Source of the DNA: Rhodospirillaceae bacterium | GTDB taxonomy: Bacteria > Pseudomonadota > Alphaproteobacteria > Bin65 | Length of the DNA: 32,883 nucleotides | Direction of reading: 5' to 3' | NCBI GenBank assembly: GCA_026709535.1 | Contig: JAPOST010000131.1 | Span: 1-32,883, forward strand | Shown here: positions 24,157-32,883 of the stretch, one piece after another | Numbering within the stretch: the stretch's first letter is position 1 | Layout: each line of letters starts with the position of its first letter | The notes under the pieces: model-generated | Seen by the model: the letters and a program-made list of their open reading frames with translations, nothing else | Told to the model about the DNA's origin: nothing | Databases searched by the model: none | Made by a program: the position numbers and the translations under genes

Positions 24157-25077
24157 ATGGACGTTTCTCCTCTCACCGACCTGACCACGCTGCTGGATGT
24201 CCTGGTCGCGGCCGACTTGCAACTTGCGGCCGATGAACCTGCCCGCACCGACCCTGCGCCGACCCAGACAATGTCTCCGGACGCGCGCGAGCCGGAGACG
24301 AACGGGGCGGAAGACACAACGGACGCCGGCACCGCCAACCCCGGCGCTGAGCGGAAAGTCATTGAAACGGACCTGTCGGGGAACGAGTCGGGCGCCGAAG
24401 ATTTTTCGATTCCGGCGCTGATCGCCCGGGCTGACTGGGTCGTGAAAGGCGTCCTCGTAATCCTGGTCATCGCATCAGTTTGGTCATGGGCGGTGATCTT
24501 CGAGAAGCTACTGTTGCTTCGGCGCATCAACAGCCGCGCCACCCGTTTCGAAAACCGCTTCTGGTCTGGCGGGTCGGTGGAGGAACTCTATGCCGCTATC
24601 AAGCAGAAACCAGACAATCCAATGGCCTCCGTCTTCGTTGCCGCCATGCGGGAGTGGCAACGCTCCACAGGCGAGGACGCCGGACGACGGCCGTTGCGAG
24701 CCAGTCTGGGCGATCGGATCGACCGGGTCATGCAGGTGACGCTCACCCGGGAAATGACGCGTAGCGAGCGCTTCCTCGGCTCTCTTGCTACCATCGGTGC
24801 CACGGCCCCGTTCGTCGGTCTGTTCGGTACGGTTTGGGGCATCATGCGAGCTTTCCAAGACATCGCCATACAGAAGAATACGAATCTGGCAACCGTCGCA
24901 CCCGGGATTGCCGAAGCGCTGTTTGCCACGGCTCTGGGCCTTGTCGCCGCGATTCCAGCCGTCGTTGCGTACAATAAACTATCGGGCGATCTGGACCGCT
25001 ATGCGCATCGTCTGGAAGGATTTTCTGGCGAATTCAGCGCGATCGTCTCGCGCGAACTGGACAACAGTGGAGACTGA
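24157..25077 (+). CDS. tolQ: Tol-Pal proton channel protein TolQ, with a long N-terminal extension
   Basis: A 306-residue inner-membrane protein; TolQ is normally about 230. The extra part is an acidic, Pro/Thr/Ala-rich leader of about 65-80 residues before DFSIPALIARADWVVK. Three membrane helices follow: about 96-117 (VVKGVLVILVIASVWSWAVIF), one near GATAPFVGLFGTVWGIM, the proton-path signature, and one near IAEALFATALGLVAAIPAVVAY. With TolR it uses the proton gradient to energise TolA. The ATG at 24157 has a weak upstream site (GAGAAAAA); an ATG at 24271 would still leave about 40 extra residues. Confidence 0.93.
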   Translation: MDVSPLTDLTTLLDVLVAADLQLAADEPARTDPAPTQTMSPDAREPETNGAEDTTDAGTANPGAERKVIETDLSGNESGAEDFSIPALIARADWVVKGVLVILVIASVWSWAVIFEKLLLLRRINSRATRFENRFWSGGSVEELYAAIKQKPDNPMASVFVAAMREWQRSTGEDAGRRPLRASLGDRIDRVMQVTLTREMTRSERFLGSLATIGATAPFVGLFGTVWGIMRAFQDIAIQKNTNLATVAPGIAEALFATALGLVAAIPAVVAYNKLSGDLDRYAHRLEGFSGEFSAIVSRELDNSGD

Positions 25078-25080
25078 GAG

Positions 25081-25515
25081 ATGGCGATGCACATCGCCGG
25101 ACGCAGGTCGGAAAATGGCAGGCGCCGTGGCTACCGACCCATGTCGGAAATCAACGTCACGCCTTTTGTAGACGTGATGCTGGTCCTGCTGGTCATCTTC
25201 ATGGTGACGGCGCCGTTGCTGACTGTGGCGGTGCCCGTCGATCTGCCCAAGGCCAAGGCCGCAGCCGTCGGCAAACCGGAAAAACCGCTCATCATCAGTT
25301 TACAGGCTGACGGCAGGATCTATCTCCAGGAAACGGCACTGAATACCAAGACTCTGATTGCCCGCCTGAAGGCCATTGCCAAGGCGCGCAACAATCCGCG
25401 AATCTTCGTGCGGGGCGACAAGACCGTGCCCTACGGTCGGGTGATGCAGGTGATGAGTTCAATTTCCAGTGCCGGGTTTCCGAAAGTGGCCCTGGTAGCA
25501 GAAGACGGCGACTAG
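25081..25515 (+). CDS. tolR: Tol-Pal protein TolR
   Basis: A 144-residue ExbD/TolR protein. A short basic N-terminus (RRSENGRRRGYRPMSEINVTPFVDVML in pieces) leads into a single membrane helix at about 29-48 with the protonatable Asp in F-V-D-V-M, then a periplasmic domain to the C-terminus (LIISLQADGRIYLQE, then VRGDKTVPYGRVMQVM). It works with TolQ as the stator/ion channel that drives TolA. It starts three bases after the tolQ stop, so coupling is likely. Confidence 0.95.
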   Translation: MAMHIAGRRSENGRRRGYRPMSEINVTPFVDVMLVLLVIFMVTAPLLTVAVPVDLPKAKAAAVGKPEKPLIISLQADGRIYLQETALNTKTLIARLKAIAKARNNPRIFVRGDKTVPYGRVMQVMSSISSAGFPKVALVAEDGD

Positions 25516-25533
25516 GCGAACCGGCAGGATACA

Positions 25534-26646
25534 ATGCGCGGCGTCATCATCTCGGTCGTGTTTCATGCGATGGTCGTTCTGGCCGTCGCAACAGTTCCGC
25601 AGTGGTTCGAAAAGCCGCCCCGGCAAACCGCCCGTCCGGTAACGGTAGATGTCGTGCGCCTCGCCGAGATCACCCAAGCCAACAGGGGAGAGAAACCCAG
25701 GCCAAAGCCGGAGAAAAAACCCGATTCCGACCAGGATACGACCCGCGACCAGGTTGCCAGGGATCAGACGGCAAGGCCGAAAATTGCGCCCTCTCCCGAG
25801 CCCGACGATCAAAAGAGCGCTGAGCAAGAGTACGTACCGGTCGATACGGACATCGCGCCGCCCGAGCCCGACGATCAAAGACGCGTTGAGCAAAATCCGG
25901 CGCCTGAAACGCCAGCCGCGTCCAAACCGGTCGAGAGCAAACCTGATGCCGACGATCGGCAAAGGGTCGAAATTGATCCTCGGGCGTTGGAACGGAGTAA
26001 CCCCGCAGGGCCCGATCCCGGGAAGCCAGTCAAGAAGAAGCTACAGCCGGATACACAGAAAGCCGAGGAACCTGAAAAGTCCGATCGTCCGAAGATCACG
26101 TCCAAACCGCGCCTGCGTCCCCGATTCGTGAAAAAACCCGATACTGAACGCCGCCCGAAGACACAAGTGGCCGCGAAACCCAAGCCTAAACGGGCCGAAG
26201 CCGAAAATACCCTGGCCTCAGTGTTGAAGTCCGTAGGGCAGATGAAACAGACCGCCCGGCGCGAATCGGACAAAAACCGTACTGCGGCGCGGAAACCGAA
26301 AGGCCAGAAGTCGGCGACCCGCAGCCGACCCATGACGTTGTCAGAGATCGACGCCGTGCGCCAGCAAATCAAGCCTTGCTGGAATTTTCCGACCGGAGCC
26401 CGCAACGCAGAAGCGTTGCGGGTCCTGATCAGGGTCTGGCTCAATCGCGACGGCACTGTCAACAAGACTCAGGTCCTGGACCGAGACCGCATGAGCAGTG
26501 ATGACTACTTCCGGGCCGCAGCTGAAGCCGGTCGCCGCGCCATCGAAAACCCGAGATGCAGTCCGTTGCAACTGCCAATGGATAAGTATGACCAGTGGAA
26601 GTTTCTGGAAATCGATTTCGACCCGTCCAAGTTGAGCACTGGATAG
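25534..26646 (+). CDS. tolA: Tol-Pal protein TolA
   Basis: A 370-residue protein with an N-terminal membrane helix (about 3-22, [19 protein letters not shown]), a long charged, Pro/Lys/Glu-rich periplasmic stalk (about 30-265) and a C-terminal globular TolA/TonB-like domain (about 270-365, with [18 protein letters not shown] and [17 protein letters not shown]). The stalk is predicted disordered and proline-rich, unlike the long alanine-rich helix of E. coli TolA; it contains an imperfect repeat (PEPDDQ-x-x-x-E-Q, twice, 22 codons apart, and a third weaker copy). It links the TolQR motor to Pal and TolB across the periplasm. The domain call rests on position plus the C-terminal motif. Confidence 0.9.
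   Translation: MRGVIISVVFHAMVVLAVATVPQWFEKPPRQTARPVTVDVVRLAEITQANRGEKPRPKPEKKPDSDQDTTRDQVARDQTARPKIAPSPEPDDQKSAEQEYVPVDTDIAPPEPDDQRRVEQNPAPETPAASKPVESKPDADDRQRVEIDPRALERSNPAGPDPGKPVKKKLQPDTQKAEEPEKSDRPKITSKPRLRPRFVKKPDTERRPKTQVAAKPKPKRAEAENTLASVLKSVGQMKQTARRESDKNRTAARKPKGQKSATRSRPMTLSEIDAVRQQIKPCWNFPTGARNAEALRVLIRVWLNRDGTVNKTQVLDRDRMSSDDYFRAAAEAGRRAIENPRCSPLQLPMDKYDQWKFLEIDFDPSKLSTG
25795..25974 (+). repeat. Imperfect tandem repeat in the TolA stalk
   Basis: The sequence encoding PEPDDQ is repeated at 25795 and 25861 (66 bases, 22 codons apart, with 16 or more identical bases) and a diverged third copy ([10 protein letters not shown]) begins at 25942. It lies wholly within the tolA frame and keeps it, so length can change without breaking the gene. 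Confidence 0.6.
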
Positions 26647-26648
26647 CC

Positions 26649-27980
26649 ATGATCATCCGTATAAAGACGTTGGCGGCCGACCGCCGCCATTTCCTAGCTG
26701 GTTTGGGAGCCCTGGCCTTTCCGGCTGCAGCGCAGGCACAGTTAACCATCCGGATCGAAGACCCGGACTTCAGACCCTTGCCGATCGCAATCGCGGCGCT
26801 GCAGGGGAAAACTGCGGAAGAGCGTGCGACTGCCGATCAAATCGGCGCCGTCATGACAGAAAACCTCAGGAATTCGGGTTTGTTCCGGCCGATTGATCCG
26901 AACGCCTTTATCCAGCGAGATGGATCCGAAGTAAACGCGCCGCGTTTCAACGACTGGAAAGGCATTGGCGCGGATGCTCTGGTGACCGGCAGCGTCTTCC
27001 ATCGCACCAACGGCGATATCCGAATAGAATTCCGGCTCTGGGACGTTACCGCCGGCGTGCAACTGGTCGGGCGGGCGCTGGAGACCCTCGAGACCAACTG
27101 GCGGCGACTGGCTCACAAGATGTCGGACGTTGTCTATCAGCGCCTGACCGGAGAGCAGGGTTATTTCGATACCCGGATCGTTTATGTCGCTGAAGAGGGA
27201 ACGGCGCTCGCGCGGGTCAAACGTCTGGCCATCATGGACCAGGACGGCGCCAACCATCGGTTTCTGACCAGTGGAAAGAACCTGGTATTGACACCCCGTT
27301 TCTCACCGTCAGCCCAGGAAATCACCTATTTGGAGTATGTCAGCAAGAAGCCGCGGGTCTACATTCTGAATATTGATACCGGCCGCCGCGAGATCGTTGG
27401 CGACTTCGCCGGGATGACGTTCTCGCCACGATTCTCTCCCGACGGCAACAAAATCATCATGTCCCTGACGCGCGATGGAAATTCCGAAATTTTCATCATG
27501 GACCTGCGCACACGGGAAAGGCAGCGGCTGACCAACCATCAGGCCATCGACACATCACCATCCTACCGGCCGGACGGCTCCGAGATCACTTTCAATTCGG
27601 ACCGCAGCGGAAGACAGAAAATCTATGTGATGAACGCTGACGGCAGTAGCGTACGCAGGATCAGCAACCGCGCCGGACGATACGCCACGCCGGTCTGGTC
27701 GCCGCGCGGAGACCTGATCGCGTTCACAAAGATCGAGCAAGGGACCTTCTATATCGGCGTCATGCGGCCGGATGGTGAAGGCGAGCGTATCCTGGCTCGT
27801 GGCTTCTTGGCGGAAGGACCGACCTGGGCTCCGAACGGGCGGGTGCTGATGTTCTTCAAGAAACCGCGCGGGGGGCTGGCTAAACTGTATTCGATCGACC
27901 TGACCGGCCGTAACGAGCGTCAAGTGGAGACACCGCTTTCGGCGTCTGACCCCGCTTGGTCGCCTTTGCTGAAAGATTAG
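26649..27980 (+). CDS. tolB: Tol-Pal protein TolB
   Basis: A 443-residue periplasmic protein. The ATG at 26649 is two bases after the tolA stop. The signal sequence reads [22 protein letters not shown] with R12-R13-H-F-L, a twin-arginine-like motif, and a likely cut after Ala30. An N-terminal alpha/beta domain (about 31-165) is followed by a six-bladed propeller with repeating [18 protein letters not shown]-type turns (for example [46 protein letters not shown]). TolB binds Pal and TolA and controls how Pal attaches to peptidoglycan. Confidence 0.95.
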   Translation: MIIRIKTLAADRRHFLAGLGALAFPAAAQAQLTIRIEDPDFRPLPIAIAALQGKTAEERATADQIGAVMTENLRNSGLFRPIDPNAFIQRDGSEVNAPRFNDWKGIGADALVTGSVFHRTNGDIRIEFRLWDVTAGVQLVGRALETLETNWRRLAHKMSDVVYQRLTGEQGYFDTRIVYVAEEGTALARVKRLAIMDQDGANHRFLTSGKNLVLTPRFSPSAQEITYLEYVSKKPRVYILNIDTGRREIVGDFAGMTFSPRFSPDGNKIIMSLTRDGNSEIFIMDLRTRERQRLTNHQAIDTSPSYRPDGSEITFNSDRSGRQKIYVMNADGSSVRRISNRAGRYATPVWSPRGDLIAFTKIEQGTFYIGVMRPDGEGERILARGFLAEGPTWAPNGRVLMFFKKPRGGLAKLYSIDLTGRNERQVETPLSASDPAWSPLLKD

Positions 27981-28139
27981 TTTCTTGGCTTATGTTGCAC
28001 CTGAATCTGCGTCAAATACTCTCTATTCCTGCCTTTTTCAGCATGCATGCTGGGTCTTGAACCGGATTGGGAAACAACGCAAATCGATCCAACGCAGTCT
28101 TGATTGCGACTGGATCCAAATCAGTTGGGGACGTATAAC
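27981..28139 (+). promoter_or_regulatory. tolB-pal intergenic region with a perfect palindrome
   Basis: A 159-base gap, unusual within this otherwise tight operon, so pal probably has its own promoter (a TTGCAC...TACTCT pair with a 16-base spacer near 27996-28023 is a weak candidate). CAGCATGCATGCTG at 28039-28052 is a perfect 14-base palindrome and could be a protein-binding site. A five-base-arm hairpin (CAGTC/GACTG) occurs near 28095. Confidence 0.35.
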
Positions 28140-28646
28140 ATGAAATTGAAAACAGCGTTGGTCGTGCTGGCCGTCGGGCTAGCAACCGTTGGTTGCAGCG
28201 CCAATTCCAAGGACGGTGTCGATGGCGGTCGCACCGCGGCAACGGCCACGGAGCGCCCGGATGCCGGCACCTCTTGGCAGAACTATACCGCGGAAGAAAA
28301 CAACGGGTATAGTGATCGTGTATTCTTTGCGTACGATCGTTTCGATCTGGACGACGACGCGCGGTCCACGATCCGTGCGTGGGCGTCTTGGCTGCGTGCC
28401 CATCCGGATGCGCGCATCCTCGTTGAAGGCCATACCGACGAGCGCGGAACTCGGGAATATAACCTGGGCCTTGGCGCAAAACGCGCGGCGGCGGTCCGCG
28501 ATCAACTCATAGCGCTGGGTGTCGATGCAGCACGGATCCAGACTATCTCCTATGGCAAGGAGCGACCGGCTGTCGCGGGTGAAAATGAGTCGGCCTACCA
28601 GCAAAACCGACGCGGTGTGGCGCGGCCCAGTGGTGGTGGCGCCTAG
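28140..28646 (+). CDS. pal: Peptidoglycan-associated lipoprotein Pal
   Basis: A 168-residue outer-membrane lipoprotein. The ATG at 28140 has GGGGA about eight bases upstream and gives a standard lipoprotein signal (MKLKTALVVLAVGLATVGC), with Cys19 as the lipidated residue. After a flexible linker, the OmpA-like domain starts near VFFAYDRFDLDDDA and has EGHTDERGTREYNLGLG (about 99-115), the peptidoglycan-binding motif with the conserved Asp and Arg. It tethers the outer membrane to the wall and is moved by TolB and TolA during division. Confidence 0.96.
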   Translation: MKLKTALVVLAVGLATVGCSANSKDGVDGGRTAATATERPDAGTSWQNYTAEENNGYSDRVFFAYDRFDLDDDARSTIRAWASWLRAHPDARILVEGHTDERGTREYNLGLGAKRAAAVRDQLIALGVDAARIQTISYGKERPAVAGENESAYQQNRRGVARPSGGGA

Positions 28647-28653
28647 CGCCACC
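28635..28653 (+). terminator. Hairpin across the pal stop codon
   Basis: GGTGGCGC (28635-28642) pairs perfectly with GCGCCACC (28646-28653), with a three-base loop, spanning the pal stop. There is no T run, so it is more likely a partial terminator or RNA-stability hairpin setting the ratio of pal to cpoB than a full stop. Confidence 0.4.
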
Positions 28654-28681
28654 CGCAAGGGACAACACCGGCGGGGGAGCG

Positions 28682-29578
28682 ATGACGAAGGTTAACATTC
28701 TCACCTCCTGGACAATGCTGGTTGCTGTTGCCGCGGTCACCATGATGCTGGGCACCGCGGCGGTAATGACGCCGGTCTCTGCCCAGGTCCTGAATTCGGA
28801 TCTTGACGACCTGCGCTATCGCCTGCGCCAATTGGAACGGCAGTTCAAGTCGATGACGGGCGGTAGCGGCGATTTCCCGTTGTCACTGGCCGTACGGTTC
28901 CAGAACCGGCTGAATCAGATGGAACGCGCTCTTGAACAACTGACATCCGAGGTCGAAGATCTGGGGTACCGGATCAGCGAGATCAATAAAGAGAACCAGA
29001 GCTTCAAGGCTGATGTAGATTATCGCCTGGGCTTGCTGGAAAAGAATGGCGACAGGACCGTCAAGCGAACGGCAGAAGGTCGAGCGAGAGCCGAGGCCGA
29101 CGCCCGACAGGCTGCCGGGCTGCCGGCAGACAACCGTCCGAAAACGGCCAACCCTGAGCACCAAACCGGCCAGGCGATACTGCCGCCGGGCAAGGAAATC
29201 GATCAGTACAACTTCGCGATCGGCGAATTGCGCAAGGCACGCTACGACAAGGCTGCCCGCGCCTTCCGGGAATTTTTGGAAAAGCACCCGGACGGACAGC
29301 AGGCCGGCAATGCCTACTACTGGCTGGGCGAAACCTACTTGGCACAAAAAAAGTATCGCGAAGCAGCGATCCGATTCGCCGACGGCTATCAAAAGTTTCC
29401 CAAGCACCCGAAGGCACCTGACAATCTACTGAAACTGGGCCTGACAATGGCCAAGCTCAACAAGTCGCGGGAAGCTTGTGCGAGTTGGGCGGAACTCCGG
29501 CGGCGCTATCCTGAAGCGCCCGGCTATGTCAAGCGCAGGATCAGCCGGGAATGGAAGAAGCTTGGCTGCCGGGCCTGA
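28682..29578 (+). CDS. cpoB: Cell division coordinator CpoB (YbgF)
   Basis: A 298-residue periplasmic protein. GGGGGAG lies a few bases before the ATG at 28682. Signal peptide about 1-34 (cut after VSA), then a coiled coil (about 36-115, DLDDLRYRLRQLERQF ... RLNQMERALEQL), a linker, and TPR repeats (about 177-295, with YNFAIGELRKARYDKAARAFREF in pieces, AYYWLGETYLAQKKYREAAIRF, and LKLGLTMAKLNKSREACA). In E. coli it couples peptidoglycan synthesis by PBP1B with the Tol machine. Last gene of the tol-pal set; its end overlaps the probable tilS start. Confidence 0.93.
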   Translation: MTKVNILTSWTMLVAVAAVTMMLGTAAVMTPVSAQVLNSDLDDLRYRLRQLERQFKSMTGGSGDFPLSLAVRFQNRLNQMERALEQLTSEVEDLGYRISEINKENQSFKADVDYRLGLLEKNGDRTVKRTAEGRARAEADARQAAGLPADNRPKTANPEHQTGQAILPPGKEIDQYNFAIGELRKARYDKAARAFREFLEKHPDGQQAGNAYYWLGETYLAQKKYREAAIRFADGYQKFPKHPKAPDNLLKLGLTMAKLNKSREACASWAELRRRYPEAPGYVKRRISREWKKLGCRA

Positions 29579-30608
29579 GCCCCTGAAGGCGGCGGAATTC
29601 GCCGCACTGATCCAGCCATTCTGTCCGTTTGAGCCGACGCCCCACTGTGCCGTCGCAGTCTCTGGTGGACGCGACAGCCTCTGTCTTCTACGACTGACCC
29701 AGCGGTGGGCAACCAGCCGCGGCGGTCGGGTAACCGCCTTGATTGTCGACCACGGATTGCGGTCGGAATCTGCGCGTGACGCGGAAAAAACGGTGAAACT
29801 CGCTAAAGGATTTGGTGCCGAGGCAGTCGTCCTGAAGGCCAACGGCACGGTGTGTGGCAACCAACAGGACTGGGCACGGCGCGCGCGATACCGCCTGTTG
29901 ACGAGATGGTGCGCGAGCCATTTCGTCCTGCACCTCTTCATTGCCCATCACCGAGACGACCAAGCCGAAACGGTTCTCGCGAATCGTGAGCGCGGCATTG
30001 ACGCACGCAGTCTGTCGGGAATGGCCGCGGTGCGTCATGACCCTGCCTGCAGGATCATCCGACCACTGCTGGGCATCTCTCGCGACCGTCTGACGGCGAC
30101 GCTGGGTGCTGCTCAGATACCTTGGATCGACGATCCCTCCAATCAGGACCGCCGGTTCCGCAGGGTCCGACTGCGCGAGGTGCTGGACGCCTCCGGCAAG
30201 CGCCGCCAAGTTGCTGTTGCAGCGATGGAGGCCGGCAAGGCACGACACATCAACGAGCGGCAACTGGCGGACTTCATGGCAACCACTGTGCGCCTAGACC
30301 GCCGCGGCGTATCCCTGTCGCCTGACGACCTGACTGCTGCCAGCCCGGCACTGGCAGCAGATGTCATGGCCTCGGTGATCCGCGCGGTCGGATGGTCAAC
30401 AAGGCCGCTTCGCACTGCTCCACTGACGGCGCTCGTCGCTTCCCTCCGAAGCCCTCGCGACACAGGTATCCGTCGTCTGGGAGGTTGCACCATCACGTGG
30501 AACGGGACTGATGTGCAGGTCGAGGCAACACCTGATCCCCGAGTGCGCCGGTCGACATATCCGATTCCACTGGCATCGGCTGCCTTTTACCCCTTTTCCG
30601 TGTCCTAA
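29562..30608 (+). CDS. tilS: tRNA(Ile)-lysidine synthase
   Basis: A 348-residue enzyme that puts lysine on the wobble cytidine of the AUA-reading tRNA-Ile. [10 protein letters not shown] (31-40) is the ATP-binding PP-loop (S-G-G-x-D-S), VDHGLR follows near residue 65, and [14 protein letters not shown] later is the second signature. The TTG at 29562 with GGAAG just upstream is the best start; it overlaps cpoB by 17 bases. The protein is short: the substrate-binding C-terminal domains of longer TilS proteins are reduced or absent, as in some other alphaproteobacteria. HHRDDQ has Arg where Leu or Thr is more common. TilS is essential in most bacteria, so function is presumably retained. Confidence 0.9.
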   Translation: MAAGPEPLKAAEFAALIQPFCPFEPTPHCAVAVSGGRDSLCLLRLTQRWATSRGGRVTALIVDHGLRSESARDAEKTVKLAKGFGAEAVVLKANGTVCGNQQDWARRARYRLLTRWCASHFVLHLFIAHHRDDQAETVLANRERGIDARSLSGMAAVRHDPACRIIRPLLGISRDRLTATLGAAQIPWIDDPSNQDRRFRRVRLREVLDASGKRRQVAVAAMEAGKARHINERQLADFMATTVRLDRRGVSLSPDDLTAASPALAADVMASVIRAVGWSTRPLRTAPLTALVASLRSPRDTGIRRLGGCTITWNGTDVQVEATPDPRVRRSTYPIPLASAAFYPFSVS

Positions 30609-30653
30609 TGACGGCGGACCGGTCGTCACAGCCGGATTTGCTTGTTGCCCGGA

Positions 30654-30681
30654 CTGGAATATCGCCCACACTCACCTATCT
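30654..30681 (+). promoter_or_regulatory. Possible RpoH-type promoter of ftsH
   Basis: CTGG at 30654-30657, then a 17-base spacer, then CCTATCT at 30675-30681. The second element fits the alphaproteobacterial heat-shock -10 pattern C-Y-T-A-T-n-T, and the first is one base from CTTG. It lies about 70 bases before the ftsH start in the 142-base tilS-ftsH gap. FtsH is heat-shock controlled in many bacteria, which makes this plausible but not proven. Confidence 0.3.
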
Positions 30682-30750
30682 CTTCGTAAAGGCTATCAGG
30701 CGCAGGTGTTGCGCCGGGTGCATGCCCACTCTCGAAAAGGGCGCGTTTTC

Positions 30751-32685
<1,935 letters not shown>

Positions 32686-32883
32686 GAAGCGACGCCGGGC
32701 CTAGAATTCCGCGAGCATCACCCCCTTGAATCGCTCGGTCGGCAATCGCGCCGGATCTTAATGAGGTGCAAGATTCCCAGCACCAAGCGCACATCCAAGG
32801 TCTGGATATCGTCACGATTGATCAAACCTCTGTCGGGGGTGCGCTTGACCGTGACCATGAACTAAAATAGAACGAGCGCGGGT
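32686..32883. other. Downstream of ftsH, no gene visible to the window end
   Basis: About 200 bases with no supported gene. A 34-codon frame from 32762 (MRCKIPSTK...) has no recognisable content. The usual downstream neighbours of ftsH (folP or glmM) are not seen before the edge. No strong terminator follows the ftsH stop. Confidence 0.5.

Noticed and set aside
30511-30750. 80-residue N-terminal extension of FtsH
   Set aside because: It overlaps the end of tilS and is unlike any FtsH start; the GTG at 30751 gives the standard N-terminus.

Overview
The right two-thirds of this window carries a gene order typical of alphaproteobacteria: the sequence ruvC-ruvA-ruvB-ybgC-tolQ-tolR-tolA-tolB-pal-cpoB-tilS-ftsH, a metH split into two genes, and an ArsR regulator fused to a methyltransferase directly upstream of metF. 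The DNA is GC-rich, and several genes appear to use GTG or TTG starts. No tRNA, rRNA or CRISPR array was seen. I would place it in an alphaproteobacterium, perhaps Rhodospirillales-like, but the window alone does not fix the genus.

Layout. Bases 1-1600 are a mobile-element graveyard: a shortened, frameshifted ISNCY-type insertion sequence (about 378-1421) with recognisable inverted ends abuts the N-terminal piece of a phage/island-type tyrosine integrase on the minus strand. Bases 1908-3996 hold a tight plus-strand trio (GbsR/MarR-like regulator, crotonase-fold acyl-CoA enzyme, Nudix hydrolase). Bases 4382-12400 are loosely packed accessory DNA: a luciferase-like flavin monooxygenase (-), an MFS transporter (+), a membrane-anchored FMN glutamate-synthase-like protein (-), a wreck of an IS5-type transposase (+), a small hypothetical gene and an MBL-fold hydrolase (-). 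They are separated by gaps of 0.3-1.1 kb in which I recognise no intact gene.

From 12412 the window is housekeeping. A minus-strand methionine/one-carbon operon reads ArsR-methyltransferase, metF, metH (homocysteine half), metH (folate/cobalamin/reactivation half), with nested palindromes in front that look like an autoregulatory operator. Divergent from it are a DUF4164 coiled-coil gene, zapA (cell division), 5-formyl-THF cyclo-ligase, a YmdB-type phosphoesterase, a YebC/PmpR-type protein, ruvCAB (Holliday junction processing), the complete Tol-Pal envelope system with ybgC and cpoB, tilS (tRNA-Ile lysidinylation) and ftsH (membrane AAA protease). Stop/start overlaps (ruvC/ruvA, ruvB/ybgC, regulator/metF) imply translational coupling.

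I did not find a convincing undescribed multi-gene system. The most interesting items are the nested IS-in-integrase ruin, the frameshifted IS5 remnant, the coupled regulator/crotonase/Nudix trio whose crotonase lacks one canonical catalytic glutamate, the long N-terminal extension of TolQ, the Tat-like signal on TolB, the palindromic operator upstream of the metF-metH operon, and the lack of room for a 6S RNA between zapA and the cyclo-ligase gene.
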